Below, in pieces: positions 49,998 to 58,792 of a DNA stretch of 64,000 bases; the first letter of the stretch is position 1; the number at the start of each line of letters is the position of its first letter. A program made the position numbers and the translations under genes. The DNA lies in NCBI RefSeq assembly GCF_004000825.1, contig NZ_BILZ01000015.1, forward strand, positions 38,610 through 102,609, in the 5' to 3' direction. Origin of the DNA: Paenibacillus kobensis NBRC 15729 (GTDB taxonomy: Bacteria; Bacillota; Bacilli; Paenibacillales; Paenibacillaceae). The notes under the pieces are model-generated. The model worked only from the letters and a program-made list of their open reading frames with translations, had not been told where the DNA came from and made no database searches.

Positions 49998-51188
49998 ATG
50001 ACAGCAAGGTGGGATCCAATAGGAGAACTGCAAAGCGCTTATCCGCAAATGGTCGAATGGCGGCGATATTTGCACCGGTATCCTGAGCTTTCGTTTCAGG
50101 AGAAGAGAACATCGGCTTGGATCGCCGGCAAGCTGCGCTCTTTTGGATGTAAGGTAACGGAAGGAATCGGCGGATATGGCGTAATTGCCGATATCGAAGG
50201 CGAGGGCGAAGGACCGTGCATTGCGCTGCGGGCCGATATCGACGCTCTTCCTATACAAGATGCCAAGCAATGTGAATATTCATCGACCGTACCAGGCGTT
50301 ATGCATGCATGCGGCCATGATGGGCATACGGCAACTTTGCTTGCTATTGCAAAGACCTATTCAGACAACCGAGACGGCTGGAACGGCAGTCGGAGGTTTA
50401 TCTTCCAGCCAGCAGAAGAGTTGTGTCCGGGCGGAGCAAATGCAATGATTCGAGACGGCGTGCTGGAAGGCGTCGATGCGATCTATGGCGTACATCTGTG
50501 GACGCCGTTTCCCTATGGTATCGTTGCGACACGCGGAGGCGCATTCATGGCAGCGCCCGATGAATTTAAGATTGAGATCGTCGGTCAAGGCGGCCATGGC
50601 GGATTGCCCCATCAGACGATCGATGCTGTCATTGCGGGAGCATCGTTAGTCCAATCGCTGCAGACGATCGTCAGCCGCAACGTGGATCCTCTCGAGCCGA
50701 CGGTCGTAACAGTCGGTTCATTCCAGGCGGGCTCGACCGGCAATGTCATTGCGGAGAAAGCTGTGCTTCTTGGCACAGTACGGACGTTCACGTCGGAAGC
50801 GCGAGCAAGGATACGGGACAGAATGGAATCGATCATCGCACATACGGCGGCAATGTTTAACGCCAGCATTACGTTCGATTACCGGGAAGGGTATCCCGCT
50901 GTCATTAATGATGAAGCCGAAGCGGCAAGGTTCGACGCCGTAGCGGCAGAACTGTTCGGACGGCAAGCGGTTCAGCAATCGACTTTAATAATGGCAGGCG
51001 AAGATTTTTCTTATTATCTTCAGAAGGTGAAAGGCTGTTTCTTGTTCGTTGGTGCCGGAGGCGAAGCTTGCGGCGCAGTTCATCCCCATCATCATCCTAA
51101 ATTTGACATAGACGAACGTGCGATGCTAATGTCGGCCCGACTATTGATCGGGATGGCTGAGCACCGGGCGGCGGAGAAGCGCGGATAG
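49998..51188 (+). CDS. M20 family amidohydrolase (HipO/N-acyl amino acid deacylase type)
   Basis: Zinc or manganese amidohydrolase. It begins with VEWRRYLHRYPELSFQEKRTSAWI and has the metal motif HACGHDGHTATLL, QPAEELCPGGA with the catalytic Glu, the dimerisation lid GQGGHGGLPHQTIDAV and the C-terminal AGEDFSYY. Family members hydrolyse N-acyl amino acids, indole-amino conjugates or N-acetyl-diaminopimelate; substrate here is not predictable. ATG 49998 has AGGAGG nine bases upstream, giving 396 residues. Monocistronic. Confidence 0.92.
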   Translation: MTARWDPIGELQSAYPQMVEWRRYLHRYPELSFQEKRTSAWIAGKLRSFGCKVTEGIGGYGVIADIEGEGEGPCIALRADIDALPIQDAKQCEYSSTVPGVMHACGHDGHTATLLAIAKTYSDNRDGWNGSRRFIFQPAEELCPGGANAMIRDGVLEGVDAIYGVHLWTPFPYGIVATRGGAFMAAPDEFKIEIVGQGGHGGLPHQTIDAVIAGASLVQSLQTIVSRNVDPLEPTVVTVGSFQAGSTGNVIAEKAVLLGTVRTFTSEARARIRDRMESIIAHTAAMFNASITFDYREGYPAVINDEAEAARFDAVAAELFGRQAVQQSTLIMAGEDFSYYLQKVKGCFLFVGAGGEACGAVHPHHHPKFDIDERAMLMSARLLIGMAEHRAAEKRG

Positions 51189-51201
51189 CGCTGGCTCCGG
51201 A

Positions 51202-51251
51202 AGGGCTGCTTTATCGGACATCTTCGGATGACGATGGGGCAGCTCTTTTTG
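51202..51251 (+). terminator. Terminator of the amidohydrolase gene
   Basis: AGGGCTGC (51202-51209) with GCAGCTCT (51239-51246, one wobble pair), followed by TTTTT. Confidence 0.65.
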
Positions 51252-51340
51252 TTAACGGCGTGCATGGAGGAATAAAAACCCGGCTGTTATCGGAAACTAG
51301 AAGGGTATGTGCAAAATGGAACATAGGAGGGACTGGGCAA

Positions 51341-53038
51341 ATGGAGCAGAATCTAAAACCGCTCATCGTCCTGTCGGATATGACTCTCCTATTCGATGAT
51401 CGGACCACAGGCAGTGAAGAAGCTAGAGCCAAGCTGTCGGGATTCGCTGAGCTCATGAAAAATGCCGGCCATCTTCATACTTACAGAATGACGCCGCTCA
51501 CGCTGTGGAATGCGGCATCGGCAGGGATGACAGGCGTTCAAGTTATAGAGACGCTATGCCGTTTCAGTAAGTATGACATGCCGTCTGGTCTGGCGGACAA
51601 GCTGAAGAGGCTGATGGACCGGTTCGGACGTCTGCGTCTGAACCGATTGGCCGGTCCCGGCGAAAACAGCCTGGTATTGTCCGGAGACGAAGAGATTATG
51701 CAGGAGCTGCAAGAGGAGCAGTCGCTGCAATCGTTGTTGGGCAGCCGAGGGAGCGGAGAGCCCTTCCGGCTTAGCGCAGAGCGAAGAGGCACTGTGAAGC
51801 AGGAACTGATGCGTCTCGGATATCCGGTCGTCGATGCAGCCGGCTATCGTGAAGGCGAGACGCTACCGCTTGCCCTGCGAGGGCAATTGTGCGGAGGCTC
51901 TGCGTTCACACTGCGGGATTATCAGAGCCAGGCTGTTGCGCGATTCGTTCAAGGCGACTCGGCGGCTGGCGGAAGCGGCATTATGGTGCTGCCATGCGGA
52001 TCGGGCAAGACGATTATCGGTATTGGGGTGCTGGCAGCTCTCCAATGTGAGACGCTTATTCTTACTTCCAGCGTGACGTCTGTTCAACAGTGGGAGGCAG
52101 AGCTGTTGGACAAGACGACGCTCGGCAATGATTCGATCGGACAATACTCGTCGCAGGAGAAGCGAGTAAGGCCGGTTACGATCGCCACGTACAATATGCT
52201 GGCGACCAGCGGGAGAGAAGAACGGGATTACCGCCATATGCGGCTGTTCAACGAGCGGGATTGGGGCTTGATCATCTATGACGAGGTGCACATGCTCCCT
52301 GCGCCCGTCTTTCGGATGACGGCAGACTTGCAGGCGACTAGACGGCTCGGGCTGACTGCAACGCTCGTTAGGGAAGACGGCCGGGAGCGGGATGTATTTT
52401 CTCTAATTGGCCCTAAGCTGTACGAGATGCCGTGGAAGCAGTTGGAGCAGCAAGGGCAAATCGCCGAGCTTCGATGTGAAGAAGTACGGGTTCCGCTCCC
52501 GGAATCGGCCGAACGCAACTATTGGATTGGCGATTCCCGAACGAGAGTAAGGCTTGCAGCGGAAAATCCAAACAAAACGACGGTTGTCAGACATTTGCTC
52601 GATCGCCATAAAGATAAGAAGACGCTGATCATTGGGGCATATATCCGGCAGTTGAAGTCGCTCGCCTCAGCGCTGAATGCCCCGCTGCTTACGGGAGAAG
52701 TGCCGCATGAGGAGCGGGCTAAGCTATATGAAGCGTTCAGACGCGGGGAAGAGCGGGTGCTGGTCGTTTCGAAGATCGCCAACTTTGCCGTCGATCTCCC
52801 GGATGCCGCCGTTGCTGTTCAAGTGTCGGGCAGCTTTGGCTCCCGGCAAGAGGAAGCACAGCGAATCGGCCGGCTGCTGCGTCCGAAGCAGGAGGACAAC
52901 AGTGCGGTGTTCTATACGCTCGTGTCCGACGGAACGATGGAGGTCGATTATGCGTTGAAGCGACAGCGCTTTATGACCGAACAAGGCTACCGGTACGGCT
53001 TGACGACGGTGAAAGCGCAGGAAGGAGAGATGAATTGA
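51341..53038 (+). CDS. Bacterial XPB-type DNA helicase
   Basis: SF2 3'-5' helicase related to eukaryotic XPB/Rad25. A ~180-residue N-terminal region precedes FTLRDYQSQAVARF. Walker A GSGKT is at 220-224, the DEVH box at 314-317, and TATLVREDGRE contains the XPB-specific RED motif at 344-346. Motif VI is QEEAQRIGRLLRPK. 565 residues from ATG 51341, which has GGAGGG upstream; the frame is open for 27 more codons without a site. XPB occurs in archaea, mycobacteria and scattered Firmicutes. The next gene, one base away, encodes its usual bacterial companion. Confidence 0.9.
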   Translation: MEQNLKPLIVLSDMTLLFDDRTTGSEEARAKLSGFAELMKNAGHLHTYRMTPLTLWNAASAGMTGVQVIETLCRFSKYDMPSGLADKLKRLMDRFGRLRLNRLAGPGENSLVLSGDEEIMQELQEEQSLQSLLGSRGSGEPFRLSAERRGTVKQELMRLGYPVVDAAGYREGETLPLALRGQLCGGSAFTLRDYQSQAVARFVQGDSAAGGSGIMVLPCGSGKTIIGIGVLAALQCETLILTSSVTSVQQWEAELLDKTTLGNDSIGQYSSQEKRVRPVTIATYNMLATSGREERDYRHMRLFNERDWGLIIYDEVHMLPAPVFRMTADLQATRRLGLTATLVREDGRERDVFSLIGPKLYEMPWKQLEQQGQIAELRCEEVRVPLPESAERNYWIGDSRTRVRLAAENPNKTTVVRHLLDRHKDKKTLIIGAYIRQLKSLASALNAPLLTGEVPHEERAKLYEAFRRGEERVLVVSKIANFAVDLPDAAVAVQVSGSFGSRQEEAQRIGRLLRPKQEDNSAVFYTLVSDGTMEVDYALKRQRFMTEQGYRYGLTTVKAQEGEMN

Positions 53039-53039
53039 G

Positions 53040-55010
53040 ATGAGACTACAGGACGTATTGAACCGGATATCTTCGGATTCCATTAAAGCGGTTCAAACGG
53101 CTTATGTATGGGAACGCTTCTCCACACCATGGCCTGAGGCGCTCCTTCATCCGGATGAGCTTTTCGAAGCGGCAAACCGTCTTTCCGTATGGAGCCGAAG
53201 GCTGCTTGGCTATTGGATTCTCACGGTAGGGCCTCTGCCCATTCAAGAGGAGAAGCTGCTCAATCGGAGCGTTCCGGATGCCGGGTTAGCCGCAGCGGAA
53301 ATGAAAGCCGCCGTCCAAGAACTTTGCGCCTGCGGCATATTGTACGCCGTCCGCAAGTCTTGGGGGGAACGGCTTCTATTCATGCCTGCCGACTGTTATA
53401 TAGCTTGGCGGCAGACGCTTGACGAAGACGATGAATGGGCCGAGTTGACCCGGTCCTCGAGCGGCGAGAAGTTGGATACCGCCCCAGGTGCGACGTTCAC
53501 AAGGCGGCTGCTGCGCGCTTACGCCACCCTCGAACGGCTTGGGCTTACTTTGACCGGCAAAGGATTGTTTCCGAAGAAGACGGTCGATAACGTCACAAGA
53601 CTGCTCGACATGCCTGTTTCCAATATTATGGCGCGTCTTCGGCCCGTCCATGAGAATGTTTATCCGGTACCGTTTGCAATGGCGCTGGATATTGCCCTTA
53701 AGCTTGGGCTCATTCAATTTGAGGATGGGCGATATAACTGGTCGGTTTCAGCATTGGATGATTGGCTGGGCGGGGACGAGCGGATACGCGAGGCGGAGAT
53801 GGCGCAGCTCGTAACGATGATGTACGGCTTCCACAGTCCGCAAGAAGCTTTTTTTACATCCGGGTTGTTGAAGCTTGAGCCTAGGTGCCAATTTACAACT
53901 AACGCCGGGATGGGGCTTGATCCGTTCCATATCGAGTGGATGCGGTTTCTGGACGGATGCGGATGGGCACAATATGAAGCGGATGCAGACGGCGGCTGCA
54001 CGTTCCGATGGCTGATCGATCCGATAGCTGACCGTCGGGATGCGCTGGAATCGGCGCATGGCGAAGCCGTCATTGTTCTTCCAGATGGCGAATTGATCGT
54101 TCCCCCTTATGCGGGTTTGGCCGTGCGATGGAAGCTGGAGCGTATCGCACAGTGGGTGCGGGACGATGTCGTCTCTATCTATCGCATCACGGCGGAGTCA
54201 GCCGCTTCTGCTGCGGAGAGAGGGATGCAGGCAGATGAGCAGTTGATGCTGCTTCAAGAAGCTGCCGGCGGGATTCCGTTACCTGATGAGCTCGTTCATG
54301 CGATCCGGCACTGGTCGGCCAGCGCATGCCGGACTTCCGTCGAAGACGTCGTCTTGCTTAGGTGCGAGGCGAAAGAAATAGCAGATGCCATCTCGGAGCG
54401 TACAGAGCTGAAGGAACTTCTTGTGGAAAGGCTCGGCGACCGTACATTCATCGTCCGCGCCGAAAAAACGGCGAAGCTTCGCAAGGAGCTGGAGCGTGCG
54501 GGATGGCCGCCGCTTATGAATGAAGCAGACAGGAGCAGAAGTGCCGCAAGCCATAAGGCTGAGGCTTCTGCCTCCGGCAAAAGACGGAACGGTACGCAGC
54601 AGCCTCTAACGAATGGGCTGCATTCTTTTATCTATAATGAACACGCGGTTGAACGCTACGAGTTATTGGCGCCAACATTGGCACCAGGCTCATCGGATGG
54701 AGCGATCGAACAATGGTTTCCGTCGGATTGGCCGACGGCTTGGACCGGTCCGATGCGCAGCTATCATCACTCTACCCGCAAGCTTATGATAGAGAGTGCA
54801 TTGGAATGGGGAGCGCCGATTCAACTGGTTACAGGGGGGCAATCGGTGGAGCTGCTGCCTGAACGGCTGGAAAGCGGTTCTGAGCCGTGGCTCGTGTCCG
54901 GCTATATCCGCAAAGACAGCAGGATTGAACATGTTCGTCTCTCGCCGGATATGTGGGAAGAAATGCGGATTGTCATTCCACGGATGGCGCCAAATGAAAG
55001 CGGTTCGTAA
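53040..55010 (+). CDS. Helicase-associated protein, XPB companion (Helicase_C_3-like)
   Basis: 656-residue protein that starts one base after the XPB stop codon. The middle segment (about residues 335-440, HGEAVIVLPDGELIVPPYAGLAVRWKLERIAQWVRDDVVSIYRITAESAASAAERGM) has the pattern of the XPB N-terminal/Helicase_C_3 module, also found in the mycobacterial gene next to xpb. The N-terminal ~300 residues look like several winged-helix units; the stretch from ~500 to 535 is a polar linker. No ATPase motifs are present. A partner or DNA-damage-recognition subunit for the helicase is the best guess. Confidence 0.78.
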   Translation: MRLQDVLNRISSDSIKAVQTAYVWERFSTPWPEALLHPDELFEAANRLSVWSRRLLGYWILTVGPLPIQEEKLLNRSVPDAGLAAAEMKAAVQELCACGILYAVRKSWGERLLFMPADCYIAWRQTLDEDDEWAELTRSSSGEKLDTAPGATFTRRLLRAYATLERLGLTLTGKGLFPKKTVDNVTRLLDMPVSNIMARLRPVHENVYPVPFAMALDIALKLGLIQFEDGRYNWSVSALDDWLGGDERIREAEMAQLVTMMYGFHSPQEAFFTSGLLKLEPRCQFTTNAGMGLDPFHIEWMRFLDGCGWAQYEADADGGCTFRWLIDPIADRRDALESAHGEAVIVLPDGELIVPPYAGLAVRWKLERIAQWVRDDVVSIYRITAESAASAAERGMQADEQLMLLQEAAGGIPLPDELVHAIRHWSASACRTSVEDVVLLRCEAKEIADAISERTELKELLVERLGDRTFIVRAEKTAKLRKELERAGWPPLMNEADRSRSAASHKAEASASGKRRNGTQQPLTNGLHSFIYNEHAVERYELLAPTLAPGSSDGAIEQWFPSDWPTAWTGPMRSYHHSTRKLMIESALEWGAPIQLVTGGQSVELLPERLESGSEPWLVSGYIRKDSRIEHVRLSPDMWEEMRIVIPRMAPNESGS

Positions 55011-55088
55011 GCCAGCTCTATCGTAAACTTGGTTGAGATGGTATAGTAAAGAGGAAACGTTCAATTTTTAAGGGAAGATGGTGAACGG

Positions 55089-55592
55089 ATGCCGCAAGTA
55101 GAACAACAACCCGAACTGGACTTTATCGTTTCGGACGAGTTTGTCGATGTCATGAGTGAGATCGACATGACGGAACTGACGATGAAAGCTTATGAGTTGG
55201 GAGAATTAATCAATCATTCGGCTGAAGTCGCCGATTATTTATATTGGAAGTCGGTTGTCGATTCGGATGCCGATGTGCAGGCCGTGGTGAAGCAATTCGC
55301 GAAAGCGAAGGAGCAGTTTCAGGAATGCGAGCGTTTCGGACGGTTCCATCCGGATTACAACGCGGCGAAGGACCGGATGAAGGAAGTACAGGCGCAGCTC
55401 GATACGTTTGAATCCGTGCAGAGCTTCAAGACGGCGGAGCAAGCTGTCGACGCGTTGCTGTACGATGTATCGCGTCTGATCGCCGATTCGGTCTCGGAGA
55501 CGGTCAAAGTGCCGAGCAACGATCCGAATCCTAAGGGCGGCGGCTGCGGAAGCGGCGGTTCATGCGGTTGCGGAAGCGGCGGCTGCGGTTAA
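55089..55592 (+). CDS. ylbF: YlbF/RicF family protein with Cys-rich C-terminus
   Basis: Subunit of the RicAFT (YmcA-YlbF-YaaT) complex that acts with RNase Y in mRNA processing and affects competence, biofilm and sporulation. Helical YlbF domain (KAYELGELINHSAEVADYLYWK...) with a long coiled region, and a C-terminal tail GGGCGSGGSCGCGSGGCG holding five Cys. In Bacillus the Ric complex binds [4Fe-4S] clusters through such Cys. 167 residues. Immediately followed by ylbG, the Bacillus order. Confidence 0.9.
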   Translation: MPQVEQQPELDFIVSDEFVDVMSEIDMTELTMKAYELGELINHSAEVADYLYWKSVVDSDADVQAVVKQFAKAKEQFQECERFGRFHPDYNAAKDRMKEVQAQLDTFESVQSFKTAEQAVDALLYDVSRLIADSVSETVKVPSNDPNPKGGGCGSGGSCGCGSGGCG

Positions 55593-55638
55593 TCGGCTAG
55601 ATAGGCCAGTTGTCATGTGAAGAGGAGTGAAGGTCGTC

Positions 55639-55902
55639 ATGTTGTCGGAGCGTACAGGCTTTATCGTTTGGGTATCGGATTTGAAGGCGGCTCGAACATT
55701 GGATAAATACGGGACGGTCCATTATATGTCAAGAAGAATGCACTACGTCGTATTTTACGTCGATGCGGACCGTGCGGAGGATACGTCGCGCAACGTCGCG
55801 AGACTGCCGTTTGTACGCAAGATTGAACGTTCTTACCGGAATGAATTAAAGACCGAATATACGAAGAACGTACCAGATAAAACCCGATTTTACAGTTTAT
55901 AA
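55639..55902 (+). CDS. ylbG: YlbG (DUF2129) protein
   Basis: Small protein of the UPF0298/DUF2129 family with YGTVHYMSRRMHYVVFYVD and LPFVRKIERSYRNELKTEY as recognisable blocks. Function unknown; the gene is nearly always next to ylbF. The frame is open from GTG 55627, but GGAG and the family start favour ATG 55639 (87 residues). A terminator-like stem with a long T-run follows. Confidence 0.88.
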   Translation: MLSERTGFIVWVSDLKAARTLDKYGTVHYMSRRMHYVVFYVDADRAEDTSRNVARLPFVRKIERSYRNELKTEYTKNVPDKTRFYSL

Positions 55903-55919
55903 TGCTGTGCCTAACCAAT

Positions 55920-55968
55920 TTCCTGTGTCCCTTGCTTCATAAGGAAGGGCACGGGGAATTTTTTTTAA
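55920..55968 (+). terminator. Terminator after ylbG
   Basis: Imperfect stem between TTCCTGTGTCCCTT and AAGGGCACGGGGAA, followed by eight T. Confidence 0.65.
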
Positions 55969-56146
55969 ACTTATGTTAAAGAAGCTTGAATGGATCTTGA
56001 GATATTTCATATAATGGTAATACAATAAATAACAGTAATGGCGTGTCATTAATTTTTGTAGTTGAATTATCGAACCGGAATGGTAGAATGGAAGCAAGCA
56101 TAATTATAGTATAAAAGACCTGCTTCCCGGGGAGGGGTGAGTCGGG

Positions 56147-56584
56147 ATGAGAGACAAGTTGACCGAGAGATGGAGTACTTACGAACCGTTTCACGTCGTA
56201 CTGGCTGATAAGAAAGTCGCAGACATCGTTATAACCAACCATGCTAAGAGCAGATGGACGGATCGCGTAGAAAGCGAGAAGACCGGCTTCGCCGATATTG
56301 CAGAATATATGTGGCAATGTCTGAAGCAGGGACGCATCGCCTCCTACTACCGCAATGAACAAGATGTCTACTTAATTGACGACGATCTCGTATTTGTCGC
56401 AGAATTTGCTGAGCTCGAGAATGAACGGGATTTGATCGGCAATCCGCTGCACAAGATGATCGTGGTAACCTTTCTCGGCAGAATGTCCGAAACGATTGAA
56501 CTGCGCGATCTGAAGTCTTATTACTCGTGGTTGCGCCACTCGCGGCGGATGACGCTGATTAAGAACAGCAGGAAGAGAAAATAA
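56147..56584 (+). CDS. Protein of unknown function (145 aa)
   Basis: GGGAGGGG lies upstream of ATG 56147. The product is soluble, basic at its end (RRMTLIKNSRKRK), with a NHAKSRWTDRV motif at residues ~31-41, then a helix, LKQGRIASYYRNEQDVYLIDDDLVFVAEF and IVVTFLGRMSE. The His-Ala-Lys...Arg opening plus a final hydrophobic strand recalls small BrnT/DUF4258-like folds, but the match is too weak to name. No antitoxin-like gene is adjacent. A clear terminator follows. Confidence 0.75.
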   Translation: MRDKLTERWSTYEPFHVVLADKKVADIVITNHAKSRWTDRVESEKTGFADIAEYMWQCLKQGRIASYYRNEQDVYLIDDDLVFVAEFAELENERDLIGNPLHKMIVVTFLGRMSETIELRDLKSYYSWLRHSRRMTLIKNSRKRK

Positions 56585-56597
56585 CGTATGTTTGATG

Positions 56598-56630
56598 AAT
56601 AAGCGCCTGGTGGCGCTTATTTTTTTTTTA
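56598..56630 (+). terminator. Terminator
   Basis: AATAAGCGCC (56598-56607), loop TGGT, GGCGCTTATT (56612-56621), then a T-run. Confidence 0.9.
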
Positions 56631-56751
56631 TGCTGCTAGTAAGGGCACGGCGGCTGATAAATTCCCGTTTATATTTGCATGCGTATACACAGTAAGTTGC
56701 GTTATAATGGAACGAAAGAAGCGATTAACGAAAAGGCAGGAACGACAAACC

Positions 56752-57663
56752 ATGGCGCTTAACTTTCATCAGTTGCACATATTTTATACCGTCGCAGAGA
56801 GAGGCAGTTTCTCCGCAGCGGCTCAAGCGCTGCATATGACGCAGCCAGCCGTTACGATGCAAGTGCAGTCGCTCGAGGATTACTTCGGTACGAAGCTGCT
56901 TCAGCGTTCGACGAAGCGGATCGATCTGACCGAAGCAGGCCGTGCCTTGCTGCCTTATGCGCAGCGAAGCATGGAGCTGATTCGCGAGACGGACGCCGCG
57001 ATGTCCGCGTTCACGAGCAAGCTGAAGGGAAGACTGCAGCTTGGCGCCAGCTTGACGATCGGTGAATATATATTGCCGCGTCTGCTCGGACCGTTCGGCC
57101 GCGAATATCCGGACATTTCCATCAGTATGAAAGTGATGAACACGGCCCAGATCATGGACGATATCTCGACCCATCAATTAAACTTCGGATTAATCGAGGC
57201 GCCGGTCAATCATCCAGACATGCAGATGGACAAAGTGATGAGCGATGAGCTTGTGCTTATCGTGGCGCAAGACCATCCGCTGGCGAAGATGGATCATGTT
57301 ACGATTGCGGATGCGGTGAAGCACCGTATCGTTGTAAGGGAGCAAGGATCAGGTACACGGCTAGTGATGGAGGAACAGTTGAAGAGCAAGAACATCGATC
57401 CTAGCTCGCTCGATATCGTCATGGAACTGGGCAGCACCGGCGCGATTAAGTCGGCTGTTGAAGCTGGCGTAGGTATATCCGTCGTATCGGCATCGTCGGT
57501 CAAGCACGAAGTTGCGCTCGGTCTCATTCGGATTGTGCCTCTTGCCGATGCCAGATTCAAACGCCATTTTTATTCGATTCATTTGAAATCGGCGCTGCTG
57601 CCGATTTCTGCGGTCACGTTTTTAACTTTTTTGCGAGAGAGGGATTTGCAGCAATGGTTGTAA
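56752..57663 (+). CDS. LysR-family transcriptional regulator
   Basis: N-terminal HTH: NFHQLHIFYTVAERGSFSAAAQALHMTQPAVTMQVQSLE. The effector domain follows from ~88 (LQLGASLTIGEYILP, FGLIEAPV, GAIKSAVEAGVGISVVSASSV), most like the CbbR/CysL group that responds to sulfur or carbon metabolites. 303 residues from ATG 56752; the frame is open from ATG 56707, but that codon overlaps a TATAAT. Its 3' end overlaps the PHP phosphoesterase gene by ten bases. The sulfonate operon lies 1.1 kb downstream, so a role in sulfur control is possible but unproven. Confidence 0.9.
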   Translation: MALNFHQLHIFYTVAERGSFSAAAQALHMTQPAVTMQVQSLEDYFGTKLLQRSTKRIDLTEAGRALLPYAQRSMELIRETDAAMSAFTSKLKGRLQLGASLTIGEYILPRLLGPFGREYPDISISMKVMNTAQIMDDISTHQLNFGLIEAPVNHPDMQMDKVMSDELVLIVAQDHPLAKMDHVTIADAVKHRIVVREQGSGTRLVMEEQLKSKNIDPSSLDIVMELGSTGAIKSAVEAGVGISVVSASSVKHEVALGLIRIVPLADARFKRHFYSIHLKSALLPISAVTFLTFLRERDLQQWL

Positions 57664-58514
57664 ATCAACGGGCGGATCTGCACACGCATACGCTTGCTTC
57701 TGACGGGACGAACTCGCCGTCAGCTGTCGTCCGGTTGGCGAAAGAGGCGGGACTTGCCGCAGTAGCTATTACCGATCACGATACGATAGACGGATGGGAC
57801 GAGGCATTAGCCGAGGGAGAACGGCTCGGAATCGAGGTCGTTCCAGGAGTGGAGCTTAGTACCGTAATGAATGGGCGTGACGTTCACATTCTAGGGTATT
57901 GGTGCAATGCTGCAGATCAACAGTGGCAGCAAAGACTCCAGTCGCAGCAGGGCTTCCGCGGTAAGCGTAATGTGATGATGATCGAGAAGCTTCAGCAGCT
58001 CGGCATCGATGTCACTTTGGACGAGGTAATTACAATAGCGCGCAAGAGCGGGAAGCAGGCGGATAGCGCCGAGCAGATTGGGCGACCGCATCTGGCGGAA
58101 GCGCTCGTCGTACGCGGCGTCGTCTCGAACACTCGCGAAGCGTTTGACCGTTATTTGGGCGAGAACGGGCTGGCGTATTGCAATCCGCCGAGGCCGCTCC
58201 CGTTCGACGCGGTCGATTGGATTCGGGCAGCGGGCGGCGTGAGCGTCATTGCGCACCCTGGTTTATATGGAGACGACGATATGGTGGAGGAGATCGTGCG
58301 TCATGGCGCGCAAGGGATCGAAGCATTCCATTCGGATCATGATGCGGATCAGGAGCTTAAGTATGCGGCGATGGCAGAGAAGCACGGCCTGCTTGTAACC
58401 GGCGGCTCCGATTTTCACGGCGAGAAGAGAGGCGTCGTATTCCACGGTCCGCTTGGACACCGGTCCGTCGATGTGACAGTGTTGGAACGTATGAAACTAT
58501 TAATTACAAGGTAA
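57654..58514 (+). CDS. PHP-domain phosphoesterase (TrpH/YciV-type)
   Basis: Metal-dependent PHP phosphatase, probably acting on nucleoside 3',5'-bisphosphates (pAp) or short oligonucleotides, as E. coli TrpH/RnaAM. Metal ligands: DLHTHT at the start, TDHDT at 40-44, VVPGVELST, IGRPHLAEALV, IAHPG, IEAFHSDH and GGSDFHG near the end. 286 residues. The start codon lies inside the lysR stop region with GAGAGGG upstream, so translation is coupled. pAp is a by-product of sulfate assimilation, which would fit the sulfur context of its neighbours. Confidence 0.9.
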   Translation: MVVNQRADLHTHTLASDGTNSPSAVVRLAKEAGLAAVAITDHDTIDGWDEALAEGERLGIEVVPGVELSTVMNGRDVHILGYWCNAADQQWQQRLQSQQGFRGKRNVMMIEKLQQLGIDVTLDEVITIARKSGKQADSAEQIGRPHLAEALVVRGVVSNTREAFDRYLGENGLAYCNPPRPLPFDAVDWIRAAGGVSVIAHPGLYGDDDMVEEIVRHGAQGIEAFHSDHDADQELKYAAMAEKHGLLVTGGSDFHGEKRGVVFHGPLGHRSVDVTVLERMKLLITR

Positions 58515-58540
58515 TATTAATATAAACATGCATGTGTATA

Positions 58541-58582
58541 GACAAGCAGCAGGCCTACGGGCGAAGCGGCTTGTCTTTTTTT
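58541..58582 (+). terminator. Terminator of the lysR-PHP operon
   Basis: GACAAGC (58541-58547) and GCTTGTC (58569-58575), followed by seven T. Confidence 0.8.
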
Positions 58583-58639
58583 ATGGACAAATAAATGGAT
58601 TGGGCAAAAGCTTATTTTATTTATTATTTAAATTCATAG

Positions 58640-58697
58640 TTGACTTATAGGAATTATATGTAGATAATGAGAAAGTAATCATCTCCTTAATTCCTAT
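58640..58697 (+). promoter_or_regulatory. ssu promoter with an inverted-repeat operator
   Basis: TTGACT (58640-58645) and GATAAT (58663-58668) are 17 bases apart. ATAGGAATTA (58647-58656) fills the spacer and its exact inverse TAATTCCTAT lies at 58688-58697, just after the expected start. GGAATT cores of this kind are seen in CymR-controlled sulfur promoters. The match to the full CymR consensus is only partial. Confidence 0.55.
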
Positions 58698-58792
58698 TGG
58701 TTTACAAAGAATTAAACTGTCGATACTCTACTAGGAGCTTGGCATGAAGGATAACGATTCGAATTGAATTCTTAATAAAGGGGATTTGTCCA

